From Paenibacillus sp. JQZ6Y-1 (GTDB lineage Bacteria > Bacillota > Bacilli > Paenibacillales > Paenibacillaceae), in the NCBI RefSeq assembly GCF_040719145.1, contig NZ_JBFDUZ010000003.1:1-64000 (forward strand): a stretch of DNA of 64,000 nt. Direction: 5' to 3'. The position numbers and the translations under genes are program-made. The notes under the pieces were generated by a model. It did no database searches. It was not told the origin of the DNA and saw only the letters and a list, made by a program, of their open reading frames with translations. Positions 17,556 through 28,724 of the stretch are shown here, piece after piece (the first letter of the stretch is position 1; each line of letters opens with the position of its first letter).

Positions 17556-18944
17556 TTAGTGACCGGCTTGTGCAGAGGTCAGCTGTTCTGCCAGCGCTTT
17601 GGACACTTTCCAAATATCGCCTGCACCCATTGTAATGATCAGATCGCCCGGCTGCATGGAGGAGGACAATTCCTTGACCACATCATCCTTGTCAGCTACA
17701 TAGCGTGCACTATCATTGCTGTGTTTGATGATCAGATCCACGAGAGCGGCGGAATGCACGCCTTCGATCTGCTTTTCGCCTGCTGGAGCGTAGATGTCGG
17801 TAATAATCACCTCATCGGCTTCGCCAAATGCACGGCTGAACTCATCCAGCAGGAAGTACGTACGCGAATACCGCTGCGGCTGGAAGATCGCAATGATCTT
17901 TTTACCAGTGGCACGTGCTGCCTTGAGCGTCGCCTCGATCTCGGTCGGATGGTGGGCGTAATCGTCCACTACTAGAATGTCGTTCGCTTCGCCCATAACT
18001 TGGAAGCGACGTTTCGCTCCTTGGAATCGCACGATAGCTGCTGCTGCTGCGGTAAACGACAATCCGGTTTCTACACAGGCAATGAGTGTTGCCATCGCAT
18101 TGTAGACATTGTGCAATCCCGGTACGGATAATTGCACTATTCCCAACTTCTCGCCTTTGTAGCTCATCACAAAGGAGATTTTGCGGTCGCCCGGCTGAAT
18201 ATCACTTGCTGTGTAGTCTGCTGGCTGATCGATACCAAATGTAACGGTCTCACCTTGAATACTTGGCAGCAATTCACGAATATTCTCATCGTCTGCATTG
18301 ATAATCGCCTTGCCACCCGGGCGCAGCTGGCTTAGAAATTGTACATAGGCTGCTTTAATATTGGCAAAATCGCCATCGTAGTTTTCCAGATGATCGGCTT
18401 CGATATTGGTTACTACGGCAATTGCCGGATGGTATTGCAAAAATGTACCGTCGCTCTCATCCGCTTCAGCGACAACGTACTCGCTTTTGCCCGCTTTGGC
18501 ATTGGTACCCAGATTGACGATCTCGCCACCGATAATATAGGTCGGATCGGCTTCGCATTCTTCCATGACCAACGCGATCATCGACGAAGTGGTTGTTTTC
18601 CCATGAGCACCAGCGACGGCGATACCTTTGCGTTCGTTCAACAGACGCGCCAGCATTTCCGAGCGATGCAGTACTGGAATCTCCAGTTTGCGTGCTTCCA
18701 CCAGCTCTACATCATCCTGCGATACAGCAGAGGAATAGACCAATAGATCGGCACCGTGTACTTTTTCCGGTGCATGACCGATATGAATGTCTGCTCCCTG
18801 ATGTTGCAGCTTTTGTCCCAACGCGCTCATCGCTACATCCGAACCGGTTACTTTATATCCCATTTCGAGCAGGACTTTGGCGATAGCACTCATGCCATAG
18901 CCGCCGATCCCAATAAAATGTATATGTTGTTCTGTCTTATTCAT
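17556..18944 (-). CDS. murC: UDP-N-acetylmuramate--L-alanine ligase
   Basis: Adds L-alanine to UDP-MurNAc, the first amino acid of the peptidoglycan stem. The 462-residue product has the N-terminal GIGGYGMSAIAK Rossmann motif (12-23), the Mur ligase ATP loop GAHGKTTTSSMIA, and the C-terminal domain with VDDYAHHPTEIEATL. Mpl is less likely because length and motif spacing fit MurC. Third gene after valS and folC. Confidence 0.96.
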   Translation of the reverse strand: MNKTEQHIHFIGIGGYGMSAIAKVLLEMGYKVTGSDVAMSALGQKLQHQGADIHIGHAPEKVHGADLLVYSSAVSQDDVELVEARKLEIPVLHRSEMLARLLNERKGIAVAGAHGKTTTSSMIALVMEECEADPTYIIGGEIVNLGTNAKAGKSEYVVAEADESDGTFLQYHPAIAVVTNIEADHLENYDGDFANIKAAYVQFLSQLRPGGKAIINADDENIRELLPSIQGETVTFGIDQPADYTASDIQPGDRKISFVMSYKGEKLGIVQLSVPGLHNVYNAMATLIACVETGLSFTAAAAAIVRFQGAKRRFQVMGEANDILVVDDYAHHPTEIEATLKAARATGKKIIAIFQPQRYSRTYFLLDEFSRAFGEADEVIITDIYAPAGEKQIEGVHSAALVDLIIKHSNDSARYVADKDDVVKELSSSMQPGDLIITMGAGDIWKVSKALAEQLTSAQAGH

Positions 18945-18950
18945 CCTGTC

Positions 18951-20327
18951 TCACCAGCCCTTTTCAGAATCGGTTTGATGCAAAAGAGTCGCTCTTACAT
19001 CTGAAATTAAATACAGCGTTCCGGTCACGACCCCAAGATCTTCCCGTTCTGTCTGCGACTGTAGCAGCTGAATCGCCTGCTTCCAGTCTTTTTCCACTAT
19101 CACCTGTACATCCGTTCGTCCCATCTCCTGCTGCAAACGCTGCACCAGCTCCAATAGATGCTCAGCCGGCATTTTGCGGCGAAAATCTGGTTCGGTCAAA
19201 ATCAGCGTATCCGCAATAGACAACAGATGGCGGAATACCGGTTCATGCTGTTTATTTTCAAGCATTCCAGCTAGAATATGCAGTTTGTTATACTTGTAGG
19301 TTTGCGGAATGCTCTTCACGAGCGATGCCGCACCTTCGGGATTATGCGCACCGTCCAGCACGATTCGAGGATTGCTCTGCACTGTTTCTAGACGACCTGC
19401 CCAAAAGGTATGACGGAAGCCTTCCAGTAATGGCTCATCATCCAGCACAAATGCCATATACTGACGCAGCACTTCCAGCGTCATCATCGCTAGACCTGCA
19501 TTGGCACACTGATGCTCTCCCTGCATACCAATCTGTATATCCATTTCACGGAAAATGCCTTGGAAATGAAAGGATTGACTCACTTCATCTCCGCCTGTGC
19601 GTACAGCGGTATAATCACGTCCCGCCAAATACATGCGGCTGCGGCATTGCTCTGCACGCGCCGCCATCACCTGAATCACTTCTGGCTGATCGACACTTGT
19701 CACAACCGGAACGCCAGGCTTAATAATGCCCGCCTTTTCTCCAGCGATCTGCTCCAAGGTATCTCCAAGAATATCGGTATGATCATAGCCTACATTGGTA
19801 ATGACCGATACAACCGGATTCACAATATTGGTTACGTCCATCCGTCCGCCAAGCCCCGTTTCCCACACGACTACATCGGGATAACATTCGTGCGCATAGT
19901 AAAGAATCGCAAGCGCCGTCGACACTTCAAACATCGTCGGCGATCCCAGCTCAGTAGCAGCAATTTGCTGTACGAGCGGATACAGTCGGTTGGAGAGTTT
20001 GAGCAGTGTTTCCTCTGGAATATCCTCGTTGTTGTACTGAAAACGATTGGTGAATTTCGTAATATACGGCGATGTAAAAGTTCCAACATCGTATCCGCAA
20101 TTGATTAGCACATTGGTCAAAAAGGCACAGGTGCTGCCTTTGCCATTCGTACCAGCGACGTGAACAAATTTCAGCCGTCGGTGCGGGTGTTCCAGCAGTT
20201 CCATCAACTTTTCGATCCGTTCGAGCCCGGGGCGAATGCCAAACGGAATCAGACCGTTGATCCATTCTACCGCCTGCTCATACGTATGTAGAGGGGCTGA
20301 CTGCCCCTCCGCGGATTCATATTGCAT
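18951..20327 (-). CDS. folC: bifunctional folylpolyglutamate / dihydrofolate synthase
   Basis: Joins dihydropteroate to glutamate and extends the polyglutamate tail of folates. The 458-residue product has the ATP loop HVAGTNGKGSTCAFL, the DVVVWETGLGGRMDVTN block and the C-terminal domain with VLDGAHNPEGAASL. The start was set at the ATG 20325-20327, 8-9 bases after AAGGG in the valS stop region; a GTG three codons upstream overlaps that site. Gap to valS is about 11 bp. Confidence 0.94.
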   Translation of the reverse strand: MQYESAEGQSAPLHTYEQAVEWINGLIPFGIRPGLERIEKLMELLEHPHRRLKFVHVAGTNGKGSTCAFLTNVLINCGYDVGTFTSPYITKFTNRFQYNNEDIPEETLLKLSNRLYPLVQQIAATELGSPTMFEVSTALAILYYAHECYPDVVVWETGLGGRMDVTNIVNPVVSVITNVGYDHTDILGDTLEQIAGEKAGIIKPGVPVVTSVDQPEVIQVMAARAEQCRSRMYLAGRDYTAVRTGGDEVSQSFHFQGIFREMDIQIGMQGEHQCANAGLAMMTLEVLRQYMAFVLDDEPLLEGFRHTFWAGRLETVQSNPRIVLDGAHNPEGAASLVKSIPQTYKYNKLHILAGMLENKQHEPVFRHLLSIADTLILTEPDFRRKMPAEHLLELVQRLQQEMGRTDVQVIVEKDWKQAIQLLQSQTEREDLGVVTGTLYLISDVRATLLHQTDSEKGW

Positions 20328-20338
20328 CAATATCACCC

Positions 20339-23008
20339 TTAACCTTTCAGTTCGGCAATACGGGCAAGAACCTTGTCGCGTTTGTCGGAATAGTCAGCCT
20401 GTTTGGCGCGTTCTTCCTCGATCACTTTTGCCGGTGCTTTGGATACGAAGCCTTGATTGGACAGCTTCTTCTCCACACGCTCCACTTCGCTATTCAGCGT
20501 TGCCACTTCTTTTTCCAAACGAGCGATTTCCTGACCGATATCCAGCAGTCCCGCCAGTGGCAGATACAGCTCTGCACCCGTTACAACGGCGCTCATCGCT
20601 TTATCTGGTGCTGCCAGATCAAGACCTGCTTGATACTCAGATGTGTTACAGAAGCGTTGGATATAGTGAGCATTCGACTGGATAATGTCCAGCGTTTTGC
20701 TATCGTTCGCTTTTACGAGCAACTCGATCTTTTTGCTCATCGGTACGTTCACTTCCGCACGGATATTACGTACAGAACGGATGATGTCGATCAGCAATGT
20801 CATTTCTTCCTCAGCGGCTTTATTTTCCAGCGCCGGATCGAAGGTTGGCCAAGCCGCGAGTGTGATTGTCTCACCTTCATGCGGCAGATGCTGCCAGATT
20901 TCTTCGGAAATGAACGGCATGAACGGATGAATCATACGCATGGTACGATCCAGTACGTAAGCCAGTACGGATTGCGTTGTTTTCTTCGCAGCTGCATCTT
21001 CGCCGTACAGCGACAGCTTGGCAATCTCGATATACCAGTCACACAGATCATCCCAGATGAAGTTGTACAGCAGGCGTCCTGTTTCACCAAACTCGTACGA
21101 ATCAATTAGACGCGTAATATCGCGAGATGTTTCGTTCAGACGATGCAAAATCCAACGATCCGCTGTACTTAGCTTACCGGTCAGATCAATTTCTTCAAAT
21201 GTGAAGCCTTCCATATTCATCAATGCAAAACGGGAGGCATTCCAGATTTTGTTTGCAAAGTTACGCGCTTGTTCCACGCGCTCCCAACGGAAACGCAGAT
21301 CTTGCCCCGGCGTGCTGCCTGTGGAGATCATATAACGCATCGCGTCCGCGCCGTATTGCTCGATTACATCTAGCGGGTCTACGCCGTTGCCGAGTGATTT
21401 GGACATTTTCTGTCCGTCGGAGGCACGTACGAGACCGTGCATCAGCACATCCTTGAACGGAATCTCGCCAGTAAATTCGAGTGCAGTAAAGATCATACGA
21501 GCAACCCAGAAATAGATAATGTCATAGCCCGTTACGAGCAGATCAGTCGGGTAGTAACGCTTCAGATCGTCCGTTTGATCTGGCCAGCCGAGGGTAGAAA
21601 ACGGCCAAAGCGCGGAGCTGAACCACGTATCCAGTACATCCTCGTCTTGGCGCAGCGTTTTGCCCGCATGCTCTGGCAGACCGCTTGGATCTTCGGCGGA
21701 TACAATAATCTCGCCCGTTTCTTCGCAGTACCATGCAGGGATGCGATGACCCCACCACAGCTGACGAGAAATACACCAGTCACGTACATTTTCGATCCAG
21801 TTCAGATATGTTTTCTCAAAGCGATCTGGTACAAAGTTAGTACCGTTGCCGCTTTGTTGTGCTTCAATAGCCGCATCTGCCAATGGCTTCATTTTTACAA
21901 ACCATTGGGTGGACAGGTATGGCTCAACAACAGCGCCAGTGCGCTCGCTGTGACCTACCTGATGTACATGATCCTCAATGTTGATCAGTACGCCTGCTTC
22001 TTGCAAATCTTTAACGATTTGTTTGCGTGCATCACTGCGATCCATGCCTTGATATTTGTCAGCATTTTCGTTCATGATGCCGCCTTCGTCCATCACTACG
22101 ATCTGTGGCAGATCATGACGTTGACCCATTTCAAAGTCGTTCGGATCGTGAGCAGGCGTGATTTTTACAGCACCGCTACCAAATTCACGATCCACATAAT
22201 CGTCAGCAATCACTGGAATAGCGCGGTTTACGATTGGCAGAATGAGCATTTTGCCGATCATGTCTTTATAACGCTCGTCCTTCGGATGAACGGCTACAGC
22301 AGTATCGCCCAGCATAGTTTCTGGACGAGTGGTTGCTACGGTAATGGAGCCGCTACCGTCTTCCAGTTGATATTGCAGATGATACAGATGACCGTTTACT
22401 TCTTTATATTCAACCTCGATATCAGACAAGGCAGTGCGAGCCTGCGGGTCCCAGTTGATGATGCGTTTGCCGCGATAGATGAGGTCTTTTTCGTACAGGG
22501 TTACAAACACTTGGCGAACCGCCTTGGACAGCCCTTCGTCCAGAGTGAAGCGTTCGCGGGAATAGTCGAGCGAGAAGCCCATTTTTGCCCATTGCTCATG
22601 GATCGTTTGGGCGTATTTATCTTTCCACTCCCATACTTTTTCCACGAATTTCTCACGACCGAGATCGTGACGGGTAATGCCTTCGGCGCGCAGATTTTGC
22701 TCTACTTTGGTCTGCGTTGCGATACCAGCGTGGTCAGAGCCTGGAAGCCACAGTGCATCATAGCCTTGCATACGTTTGGTGCGGATCATGATGTCCTGTA
22801 AAGTAAAGTCCAAAGCGTGACCGATATGCAGCATACCGGTTACGTTCGGAGGTGGAATCACAATCGTATACGGCTGCGCATCCGGGCGCTGGCCAGCTTT
22901 AAAATAGCCATTGTTCATCCAGTAATCGTACCATTTGCGTTCAGCCGATTTGGGGTCGTACGTGGTTGGCATCTCGGTTGTTGCTGGGTTAGTGTTTGGT
23001 TCTGTCAT
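20339..23008 (-). CDS. valS: valyl-tRNA synthetase
   Basis: Class I aminoacyl-tRNA synthetase. The 889-residue product has the HIGH motif as HIGH in [11 protein letters not shown], the editing domain, the KMSKS motif in [11 protein letters not shown], an anticodon-binding domain, and the C-terminal coiled arm (about 820-889, [21 protein letters not shown]). The start at 23008 was chosen because GGAGGG lies 6 bases upstream; the open frame extends further into the T-box leader without support. Confidence 0.97.
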   Translation of the reverse strand: MTEPNTNPATTEMPTTYDPKSAERKWYDYWMNNGYFKAGQRPDAQPYTIVIPPPNVTGMLHIGHALDFTLQDIMIRTKRMQGYDALWLPGSDHAGIATQTKVEQNLRAEGITRHDLGREKFVEKVWEWKDKYAQTIHEQWAKMGFSLDYSRERFTLDEGLSKAVRQVFVTLYEKDLIYRGKRIINWDPQARTALSDIEVEYKEVNGHLYHLQYQLEDGSGSITVATTRPETMLGDTAVAVHPKDERYKDMIGKMLILPIVNRAIPVIADDYVDREFGSGAVKITPAHDPNDFEMGQRHDLPQIVVMDEGGIMNENADKYQGMDRSDARKQIVKDLQEAGVLINIEDHVHQVGHSERTGAVVEPYLSTQWFVKMKPLADAAIEAQQSGNGTNFVPDRFEKTYLNWIENVRDWCISRQLWWGHRIPAWYCEETGEIIVSAEDPSGLPEHAGKTLRQDEDVLDTWFSSALWPFSTLGWPDQTDDLKRYYPTDLLVTGYDIIYFWVARMIFTALEFTGEIPFKDVLMHGLVRASDGQKMSKSLGNGVDPLDVIEQYGADAMRYMISTGSTPGQDLRFRWERVEQARNFANKIWNASRFALMNMEGFTFEEIDLTGKLSTADRWILHRLNETSRDITRLIDSYEFGETGRLLYNFIWDDLCDWYIEIAKLSLYGEDAAAKKTTQSVLAYVLDRTMRMIHPFMPFISEEIWQHLPHEGETITLAAWPTFDPALENKAAEEEMTLLIDIIRSVRNIRAEVNVPMSKKIELLVKANDSKTLDIIQSNAHYIQRFCNTSEYQAGLDLAAPDKAMSAVVTGAELYLPLAGLLDIGQEIARLEKEVATLNSEVERVEKKLSNQGFVSKAPAKVIEEERAKQADYSDKRDKVLARIAELKG

Positions 23009-23073
23009 GCAGATCCCTCCATCTTCGTCATCAATATCAGAACAGACGGCACGCATATTATCATGCCGGAAAA

Positions 23074-23429
23074 TAAAAAAAGCCCTTCGTCTCAAAGGAC
23101 GAAAGGCTTTGCTCTCGTGGTACCACCTTTGTTTCGTTACCTGTATTGCTTGGTGATCTCAATCAGACATACACCTCAGATAACGACACTCGAAGGCAGA
23201 TAACGGCTGCTACCGGTTTATTCTAGTCCCGCTCCCATGATGGCTTCCGCTTAGATCATAATCAAGATCAAGCAAGCACGGTATTCAAATAAACGACTCC
23301 CGGACGACTTCGACATCCCGTATCCTGCAGAACCTCTCAGCGCAGCAGTTCTACTCTCTTTAGGTCGATCATGTCTACTATTTCCGTTCATAGTCTGTAA
23401 TATGGTGTTGCTTTCATGCAAATATTTCG
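23074..23429 (-). promoter_or_regulatory. T-box riboswitch of valS (tRNA-Val sensing)
   Basis: The minus strand carries the T-box core AAAGGTGGTACCACG (around 23115-23131). It is followed by a terminator stem (CGTCCTTTGAGACGAAGG, 23082-23103) and a T-run (23075-23081). Upstream is the long stem I region (about 23240-23400) with a GTC valine codon around 23303-23308 as the likely specifier. Uncharged tRNA-Val is expected to favour the antiterminator and allow valS-folC-murC transcription. Confidence 0.93.
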
Positions 23430-23435
23430 TTGATT

Positions 23436-23464
23436 ATCATACCTTGTGTACGTGGGAAAGTCAA
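23436..23464 (-). promoter_or_regulatory. sigma-A promoter of the valS T-box transcript
   Basis: Minus-strand -35 TTGACT (23459-23464), 17-base spacer, -10 TATGAT (23436-23441). The -35 box directly abuts the T-run of the preceding terminator. Confidence 0.85.
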
Positions 23465-23465
23465 T

Positions 23466-23504
23466 AAAAAAAGCTGACATCCGCACGGTTGGCGCGGTGT
23501 CAGC
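23466..23504 (-). terminator. terminator of the heme operon / pseudouridine synthase gene
   Basis: GCTGACA (23473-23479) pairs with TGTCAGC (23498-23504), extended by an inner CCGC/GCGG stem. Seven Ts follow on the minus strand. Confidence 0.9.
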
Positions 23505-23518
23505 CCTATTCTTGTATC

Positions 23519-24529
23519 CTATGCTTGCAGCAATCCTAACTTCTGCGCCGCCTGCTTGAAATCGTCTGGCCATGGGTCCTGCACGATGATATTCTCATGG
23601 GTCCACGGATGAACAAATTCTAACTGCTCACCATGCAATGCCTGACGAGATAATATACCAGCTTTTCCGCCATATAAGGTATCCCCAACAAGTGGATGAC
23701 CGACATAGCTCAGATGCACACGAATCTGATGGGTACGCCCCGTTTCCAGTGTTAGGCGTACCAGACTTGCAGACGAAGCCGGCTGTATACGCTCCACATG
23801 CGTCACTGCCGATTGACCGCCCGGTGAAACACGGCGGCGCTGCTTATGATGCCGATCCTTGCCAATCGGTTCATCGATCACATGCAGACGTTGATCTACT
23901 TTGCCTTGTACCAAGGCGACATAACGACGGCCGATGTCCTTGCTGCGCATCTGTTCATCCAGCAGCATCAAAGCAAATTCATTTTTGGCATATAACACAG
24001 GACCAGTCGTATCATCATCCAAGCGATGCACATGACGTACTGCGCAGCGCTGATTACTATTTTCAAAATACGCAGCTACAGCACCTGCGAGTGTGCGCCG
24101 CTGATCCTGCGGATCGGATGGATGAACGGCTATACCAGCAGGCTTGTGTACCACTAGTACATATTCATCCTCAAACAACACCTGCAGCAGATGATCATGA
24201 GTCGGGACAAATCCATATTCACTGTCTGGAAATAACCGCAATCGGATGACATCGCCATCAACCTTGATCTCACCGCGCGAATGCAATCTGCCAAGCAGCT
24301 TGACTGGAACATGCTGTCCCAGCCATTCCATCATCCGACTATGCCGCTGCTCGGTCTGCTGTAAATCCAGTGCCGCGCCGGGTGTAACGACCAACCATTC
24401 GCCATCTCTGTGCGCTTCTGGGCGGGCAACCGCAGAAGCAGGATGATCCGCTACACCTGATGTGAGCGGATCGATGATGCCACCGGAATGGGCAGTGGTT
24501 GAGCGTTTGTTTTTCAAACTATCGTCCAT
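23519..24529 (-). CDS. RluA-family RNA pseudouridine synthase
   Basis: Isomerises specific uridines in rRNA or tRNA. The 336-residue product has a poorly conserved N-terminal tail (about 1-75), a degenerate S4-like segment (GRLHSRGEIKVDG) and the catalytic domain with HRLDDDTTGPVLYAKN (catalytic Asp in HRLD) and GRTHQIRVHLSYVGHPLVGD. The exact target cannot be read from sequence. It is the last gene of the heme cluster, 16 bp after hemL. Confidence 0.9.
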   Translation of the reverse strand: MDDSLKNKRSTTAHSGGIIDPLTSGVADHPASAVARPEAHRDGEWLVVTPGAALDLQQTEQRHSRMMEWLGQHVPVKLLGRLHSRGEIKVDGDVIRLRLFPDSEYGFVPTHDHLLQVLFEDEYVLVVHKPAGIAVHPSDPQDQRRTLAGAVAAYFENSNQRCAVRHVHRLDDDTTGPVLYAKNEFALMLLDEQMRSKDIGRRYVALVQGKVDQRLHVIDEPIGKDRHHKQRRRVSPGGQSAVTHVERIQPASSASLVRLTLETGRTHQIRVHLSYVGHPLVGDTLYGGKAGILSRQALHGEQLEFVHPWTHENIIVQDPWPDDFKQAAQKLGLLQA

Positions 24530-24545
24530 GTAATGAAGGTTCCTG

Positions 24546-25847
24546 TTACAGCGACTTCATTACGATGCGGTGTGCCGCAATCGTTTGTTCGATGTCTTCG
24601 TCGCTGTGCACGCCGGAGACGAACATGCCTTCAAACGGCGATGGTGCTACGCTAATGCCCTGATTCAGCATACCGCCGAAATAGCGTTTGAAACGATCCA
24701 TATCACTAACTTTTGCCGTGTCGTAGTTCACAACCGGACCTTCAGTCAGGAATGGGCAAACCATCGAGCCAACGCGATTGATCGTGAGCGGAATACCCGC
24801 TTCGCGTGCATTGGTCTCAAAGCCTTCCTGCAAACGTGCAGATGCTGTTTCCAGACGTTCGTACACTGCTGGTGTTAGCAAACTGAGCGTCGTATAGCCT
24901 GCTGCCATCGCTAGCGGATTACCGCTCAGTGTACCTGCTTGATAAATAGGTCCTGTTGGTGCAATCTGCTCCATGATCTCGCGTTTGCCGCCATACGCAC
25001 CGACAGGCAATCCGCCGCCAATCACTTTACCCAGACAGGTCAGATCAGGCGTAACACCAAAGCGCCCCTGCGCACAGTTCAAATGCACACGGAAGCCAGT
25101 CATGACTTCATCGAAAATCAGCAGTGCGCCGTATTGCGTCGTTACATCGCGCAGCCCTTGCAAAAAGCCCTCCTGCGGCGGTACAACGCCCATATTGCCG
25201 GCAACTGGCTCGACGATAATACAAGCAATGTCTTCACCAAAGCGCTCAAATGCCAGCTTCACGGCTTCCAGATCATTGTAAGGAACAGTGATCGTGTTGG
25301 ACGCAATGGACTCCGGTACACCCGGGCTATCCGGCAGACCCAGCGTAGCTACACCGGAACCCGCTTTGATCAGCAGGCTGTCGCCATGACCGTGGTACGA
25401 GCCTTCAAACTTCAGGATTTTATTACGTTTGGTATAGCCGCGTGCCAGACGAATGGCACTCATCGTCGCTTCCGTACCGGAATTGACCATACGCACAATA
25501 TCAATCGATGGAACGCGCTCTACAACCAGCTTCGCCATCTTCGTTTCAATCTCTGTGGGCGCGCCAAAGCTTGTTCCTTTGACTGCCGTTTCCTGCAAGG
25601 CTTGAATCACCTGCGGATGGGCATGTCCCATAATCAATGGACCCCATGAACCGACATAATCGATAAAGGAATTGCCATCAATATCGTATAGACGCGAGCC
25701 TTCTCCGCGCTCCGCATACACCGGAGTTAGACCGACTGTTTTAAATGCACGTACCGGACTATTCACACCACCCGGAATATACTGCTTTGCTTCTTCAAAT
25801 GCCTCACGAGAACGCTCATCACGACGTACAGAATTGGTTTGATTCAT
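24546..25847 (-). CDS. hemL: glutamate-1-semialdehyde 2,1-aminomutase
   Basis: PLP enzyme that converts glutamate-1-semialdehyde to 5-aminolevulinate, second step of the C5 heme pathway. The 433-residue product has the conserved FDEVMTGFR and the PLP-lysine region [18 protein letters not shown], and a [11 protein letters not shown] start block. Length matches the family. 76 bp after hemB. Confidence 0.96.
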   Translation of the reverse strand: MNQTNSVRRDERSREAFEEAKQYIPGGVNSPVRAFKTVGLTPVYAERGEGSRLYDIDGNSFIDYVGSWGPLIMGHAHPQVIQALQETAVKGTSFGAPTEIETKMAKLVVERVPSIDIVRMVNSGTEATMSAIRLARGYTKRNKILKFEGSYHGHGDSLLIKAGSGVATLGLPDSPGVPESIASNTITVPYNDLEAVKLAFERFGEDIACIIVEPVAGNMGVVPPQEGFLQGLRDVTTQYGALLIFDEVMTGFRVHLNCAQGRFGVTPDLTCLGKVIGGGLPVGAYGGKREIMEQIAPTGPIYQAGTLSGNPLAMAAGYTTLSLLTPAVYERLETASARLQEGFETNAREAGIPLTINRVGSMVCPFLTEGPVVNYDTAKVSDMDRFKRYFGGMLNQGISVAPSPFEGMFVSGVHSDEDIEQTIAAHRIVMKSL

Positions 25848-25922
25848 TGATCAAGCACCTCCATAACATGGTTTACACACAAATGCACATGTTCACACGT
25901 TTTCTATTCATGTCAATATGAT

Positions 25923-26936
25923 TTATACCCATTCCTCGCGCAACCAGCGCACGACATCTTTGGAGAAATACGTAATGATCATATCCGCACCGGCACGTTT
26001 AAAGCCAAGCATCATCTCGGTTACGATCCCACGCTCATCAATCCAGCCCTGCTGAGCAGCCGCTTTGACCATCGCATATTCACCACTTACGTTATAAGCA
26101 ACCAGTGGCAGATCAAAGTTTTCACGAACAGCACGCAGTACGTCCATATATGCCAATGAAGGTTTCACCATCAGCATGTCGGCACCTTCCTGCACATCGC
26201 TTTCTGCTTCGCGCAGTGCTTCACGTACATTGGCAGGGTCCATTTGATACGATTTGCGGTCACCGAATTGCGGTGCCGATTGAGCAGCTTCGCGGAACGG
26301 ACCGTAAAATGCCGACGAGTATTTCACCGCATACGACATGATCGGAATATCTTGGAAACCTGCTTCATCCAATGCTTCACGGATTGCATAGACAAAGCCG
26401 TCCATCATATTGGATGGCGCGATAATATCCGCACCTGCCTGCGCCTGCGATACAGCCGTTTGCGCGAGCAATACCAATGACTCGTCATTGTCTACATCGG
26501 CATGAATATGCCCATCATGCTCATGTGTATGCACAACGCCGCAATGTCCATGATCGGTAAATTCGCATAGACAGGTATCAGCGATAACAACCAGCTCTGG
26601 ATGCTGCTGTTTGATCATACGAATCGCTTGCTGCACAATCCCTTGGTCGGAATAGGCTCCGGTACCAGTGCTGTCCTTGGCTGTCGCTTCCGGTACACCA
26701 AACACGATAACGGATGGAATACCCAGATCGACAATCTCCTGAATCTCTTCACCTAGGCGATCCAGCGAGAAATTGAATACGCCCGGCATGGAGGAGATTT
26801 CCTGTTTAACATCCGTTCCGTAGGTTACAAATACCGGCTGGATAAAATCGTTTTTGTGCAGCTGTGTTTCGCGCACCATACCACGGATGGCAGGCGTTTT
26901 ACGTAAACGACGGTGACGTGTAAATGGTTGACTCAT
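25923..26936 (-). CDS. hemB: delta-aminolevulinic acid dehydratase (porphobilinogen synthase) with His-rich insertion
   Basis: Condenses two 5-aminolevulinate molecules to porphobilinogen. The 337-residue product has the zinc cysteines C122, C124 and C132 in the [15 protein letters not shown] block and catalytic lysines in the [12 protein letters not shown] and [12 protein letters not shown] regions. Immediately after C132 there is an unusual stretch (136-145) with five histidines, [10 protein letters not shown], where relatives I know have a short loop. It lies in the active-site lid and could bind extra metal. Confidence 0.95.
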   Translation of the reverse strand: MSQPFTRHRRLRKTPAIRGMVRETQLHKNDFIQPVFVTYGTDVKQEISSMPGVFNFSLDRLGEEIQEIVDLGIPSVIVFGVPEATAKDSTGTGAYSDQGIVQQAIRMIKQQHPELVVIADTCLCEFTDHGHCGVVHTHEHDGHIHADVDNDESLVLLAQTAVSQAQAGADIIAPSNMMDGFVYAIREALDEAGFQDIPIMSYAVKYSSAFYGPFREAAQSAPQFGDRKSYQMDPANVREALREAESDVQEGADMLMVKPSLAYMDVLRAVRENFDLPLVAYNVSGEYAMVKAAAQQGWIDERGIVTEMMLGFKRAGADMIITYFSKDVVRWLREEWV

Positions 26937-27045
26937 AACTATAATTCCTCCTGTACACTCATTTTATATGTGGCATGTGCTCTCATTGAGCTGATCACAT
27001 GCGTTATTTCTTTCCCTAAGCAAATGCTGGGCTGAAACAGATAAA

Positions 27046-27071
27046 GCCGACCTGCGGTTCCGATGGTCGGC
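27046..27071 (-). terminator. weak terminator-like hairpin between hemD and hemB
   Basis: GCCGACC (27046-27052) pairs with GGTCGGC (27065-27071). Read on the minus strand it is followed by TTTATCTGTTT, a broken T-run. The 230-bp gap here is the largest inside the heme cluster and shows no gene. Confidence 0.5.
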
Positions 27072-27166
27072 ATCTGATCATGTCGATCATAAAGCTATTT
27101 GTTACTATCAATTCTCGGTATACGGATACTGTTCTTCTGTACCACCGCACCAAGCTTTCCTTTCGG

Positions 27167-28723
27167 TTAGGAAGACGATGGCAATTGCGATCCGTTCCAG
27201 CGACACAATACATCCAGCAGCCCGTCAATCGTTGACGTCTCTGCCAGTAGATCTACCGTGAGTCCCGCTTGTTCTGCTGTTTTGGCAGTTTGCGGTCCAA
27301 TGCAGGCAATCGTACTATGACGCAGTTCAGCTACCGGATCATCAATACCCATACGACGTAAAGCGGTCAACAGGTTCGTAACCGTTGAGGAACTGGTAAA
27401 TGTAACAGCATGAATCGCCTGCTCTTCCAGCAGCTTTTTCAGTTCCAGATCTTCTTCGGCTGTCAGTACCGTTTCATACGTATCCACTTCCGTCACATCT
27501 AGCTTCATGCTGCGCAGCGTTTCAGGCAACCAAGCGCGTGCTAGATCGCCACGCGGCAATAATACCTGCTGTCCCGGCTGCAATTGTGCTGCGAGACTGT
27601 CTAGCATGCCTTCGGCATGAAACTTCTCCGGCAGCGACGTGACGTGAATACCGCGACTGCGCAGCGCCTCGCAAGTAGCCGGTCCAACGGCGACGATGGT
27701 AGCGCGGTGCAAGGAGCGAATATCCTGCTCCTGCTGCTCCAGATGACGGAAGAAGTATTCGACTCCGTTCACGCTTGTAAAAAACACCCAATCATATACA
27801 TCCAATTGAGCGAATACATTGGCAATATGCGCCTGTGTCTCCGCTCCAGTTGGCATGATCGTTTCAATGACAGGATACTCATAGGGTTCGCCGCCCAGCT
27901 CGTCAATCCGGTCTACCAATTCGCTCGCCTGACTGCGAGCACGCGTCACGAGAATCCGTTTACCGAACAACGGCAATTGCTCTGCCCATTGTAGCTGCTC
28001 GCGCAAATTCACCACTTCACCAACAACGATAACGGCTGGCGGCTTAAACTTCGCTTCTGCCACTTTGGCGGCAATATCTTTTAAGGTACCGGTCAATGTC
28101 TCCTGCTCGGCGCGCGTCCCCCAGCGCACCAGTGCAACCGGCGTATCCTCTGGACGACCGTAGCGGATCAACTGCTCACTAATATAACCGATTTTGGCGA
28201 CACCCATCATAAAGACAAGCGTTCCAGTGGCATTCGTCACTTTATCCCAGTGAATGCTGTGATCCAATTTATCAGGACTTTCATGACCGGTAATAATCGA
28301 TACTGAGGATGCCCAATCGCGGTGTGTCACCGGAATACCGGCATACGCAGGTACAGCAATCGATGAGCTGATACCCGGCACAATCTCGTAAGCAACGCCA
28401 TTGCGCCGCAGCAAGTCAGCTTCCTCAGCCACGCGTCCGAAAATAGTTGGGTCGCCACCCTTTAATCGCACGACCGTTTTGCCCTGCAATGCCAAATCGA
28501 CGAGCAGTTGATTGATTTCCTCCTGCTTCATCGTATGGCGATCCGGTAGCTTGCCGACATAGATTTTCTCCGCTCCCGGCTTTGCCTGTTTGAGTAGACG
28601 CGGACTCGCTAATCGATCATAGACGATAGCATCGGCGAGTGCGATACATTCCCAACCGCGTAGTGTAATCAGTTTTAAAGCTCCCGGACCTGCACCTACC
28701 AAATACACCTTACCGGTCATCAT
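27167..28723 (-). CDS. cobA-hemD: fusion of uroporphyrinogen-III C-methyltransferase and uroporphyrinogen-III synthase
   Basis: The N-terminal half (about 1-245) is a SUMT: GxGxG-type start VYLVGAGPGALKLIT (6-20), VRLKGGDPTIFGR and GIPVTHRDWASSVSIITGH, making precorrin-2 from uroporphyrinogen III. The C-terminal half (about 255-518) is a HemD-like synthase (ILVTRARSQASELVDRIDEL start) that cyclises hydroxymethylbilane. Such fusions are common in Paenibacillus and Clostridia. Neighbours hemC and precorrin-2 dehydrogenase supply the steps before and after. It starts 2 bp before the hemC stop region, so expression is coupled. Confidence 0.93.
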   Translation of the reverse strand: MMTGKVYLVGAGPGALKLITLRGWECIALADAIVYDRLASPRLLKQAKPGAEKIYVGKLPDRHTMKQEEINQLLVDLALQGKTVVRLKGGDPTIFGRVAEEADLLRRNGVAYEIVPGISSSIAVPAYAGIPVTHRDWASSVSIITGHESPDKLDHSIHWDKVTNATGTLVFMMGVAKIGYISEQLIRYGRPEDTPVALVRWGTRAEQETLTGTLKDIAAKVAEAKFKPPAVIVVGEVVNLREQLQWAEQLPLFGKRILVTRARSQASELVDRIDELGGEPYEYPVIETIMPTGAETQAHIANVFAQLDVYDWVFFTSVNGVEYFFRHLEQQEQDIRSLHRATIVAVGPATCEALRSRGIHVTSLPEKFHAEGMLDSLAAQLQPGQQVLLPRGDLARAWLPETLRSMKLDVTEVDTYETVLTAEEDLELKKLLEEQAIHAVTFTSSSTVTNLLTALRRMGIDDPVAELRHSTIACIGPQTAKTAEQAGLTVDLLAETSTIDGLLDVLCRWNGSQLPSSS

Positions 28724-28724
28724 G

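Noticed and set aside
21437-22801. 454-codon plus-strand frame opposite valS
   Set aside because: Antisense shadow of a highly conserved synthetase; length results from the codon usage of the real gene.
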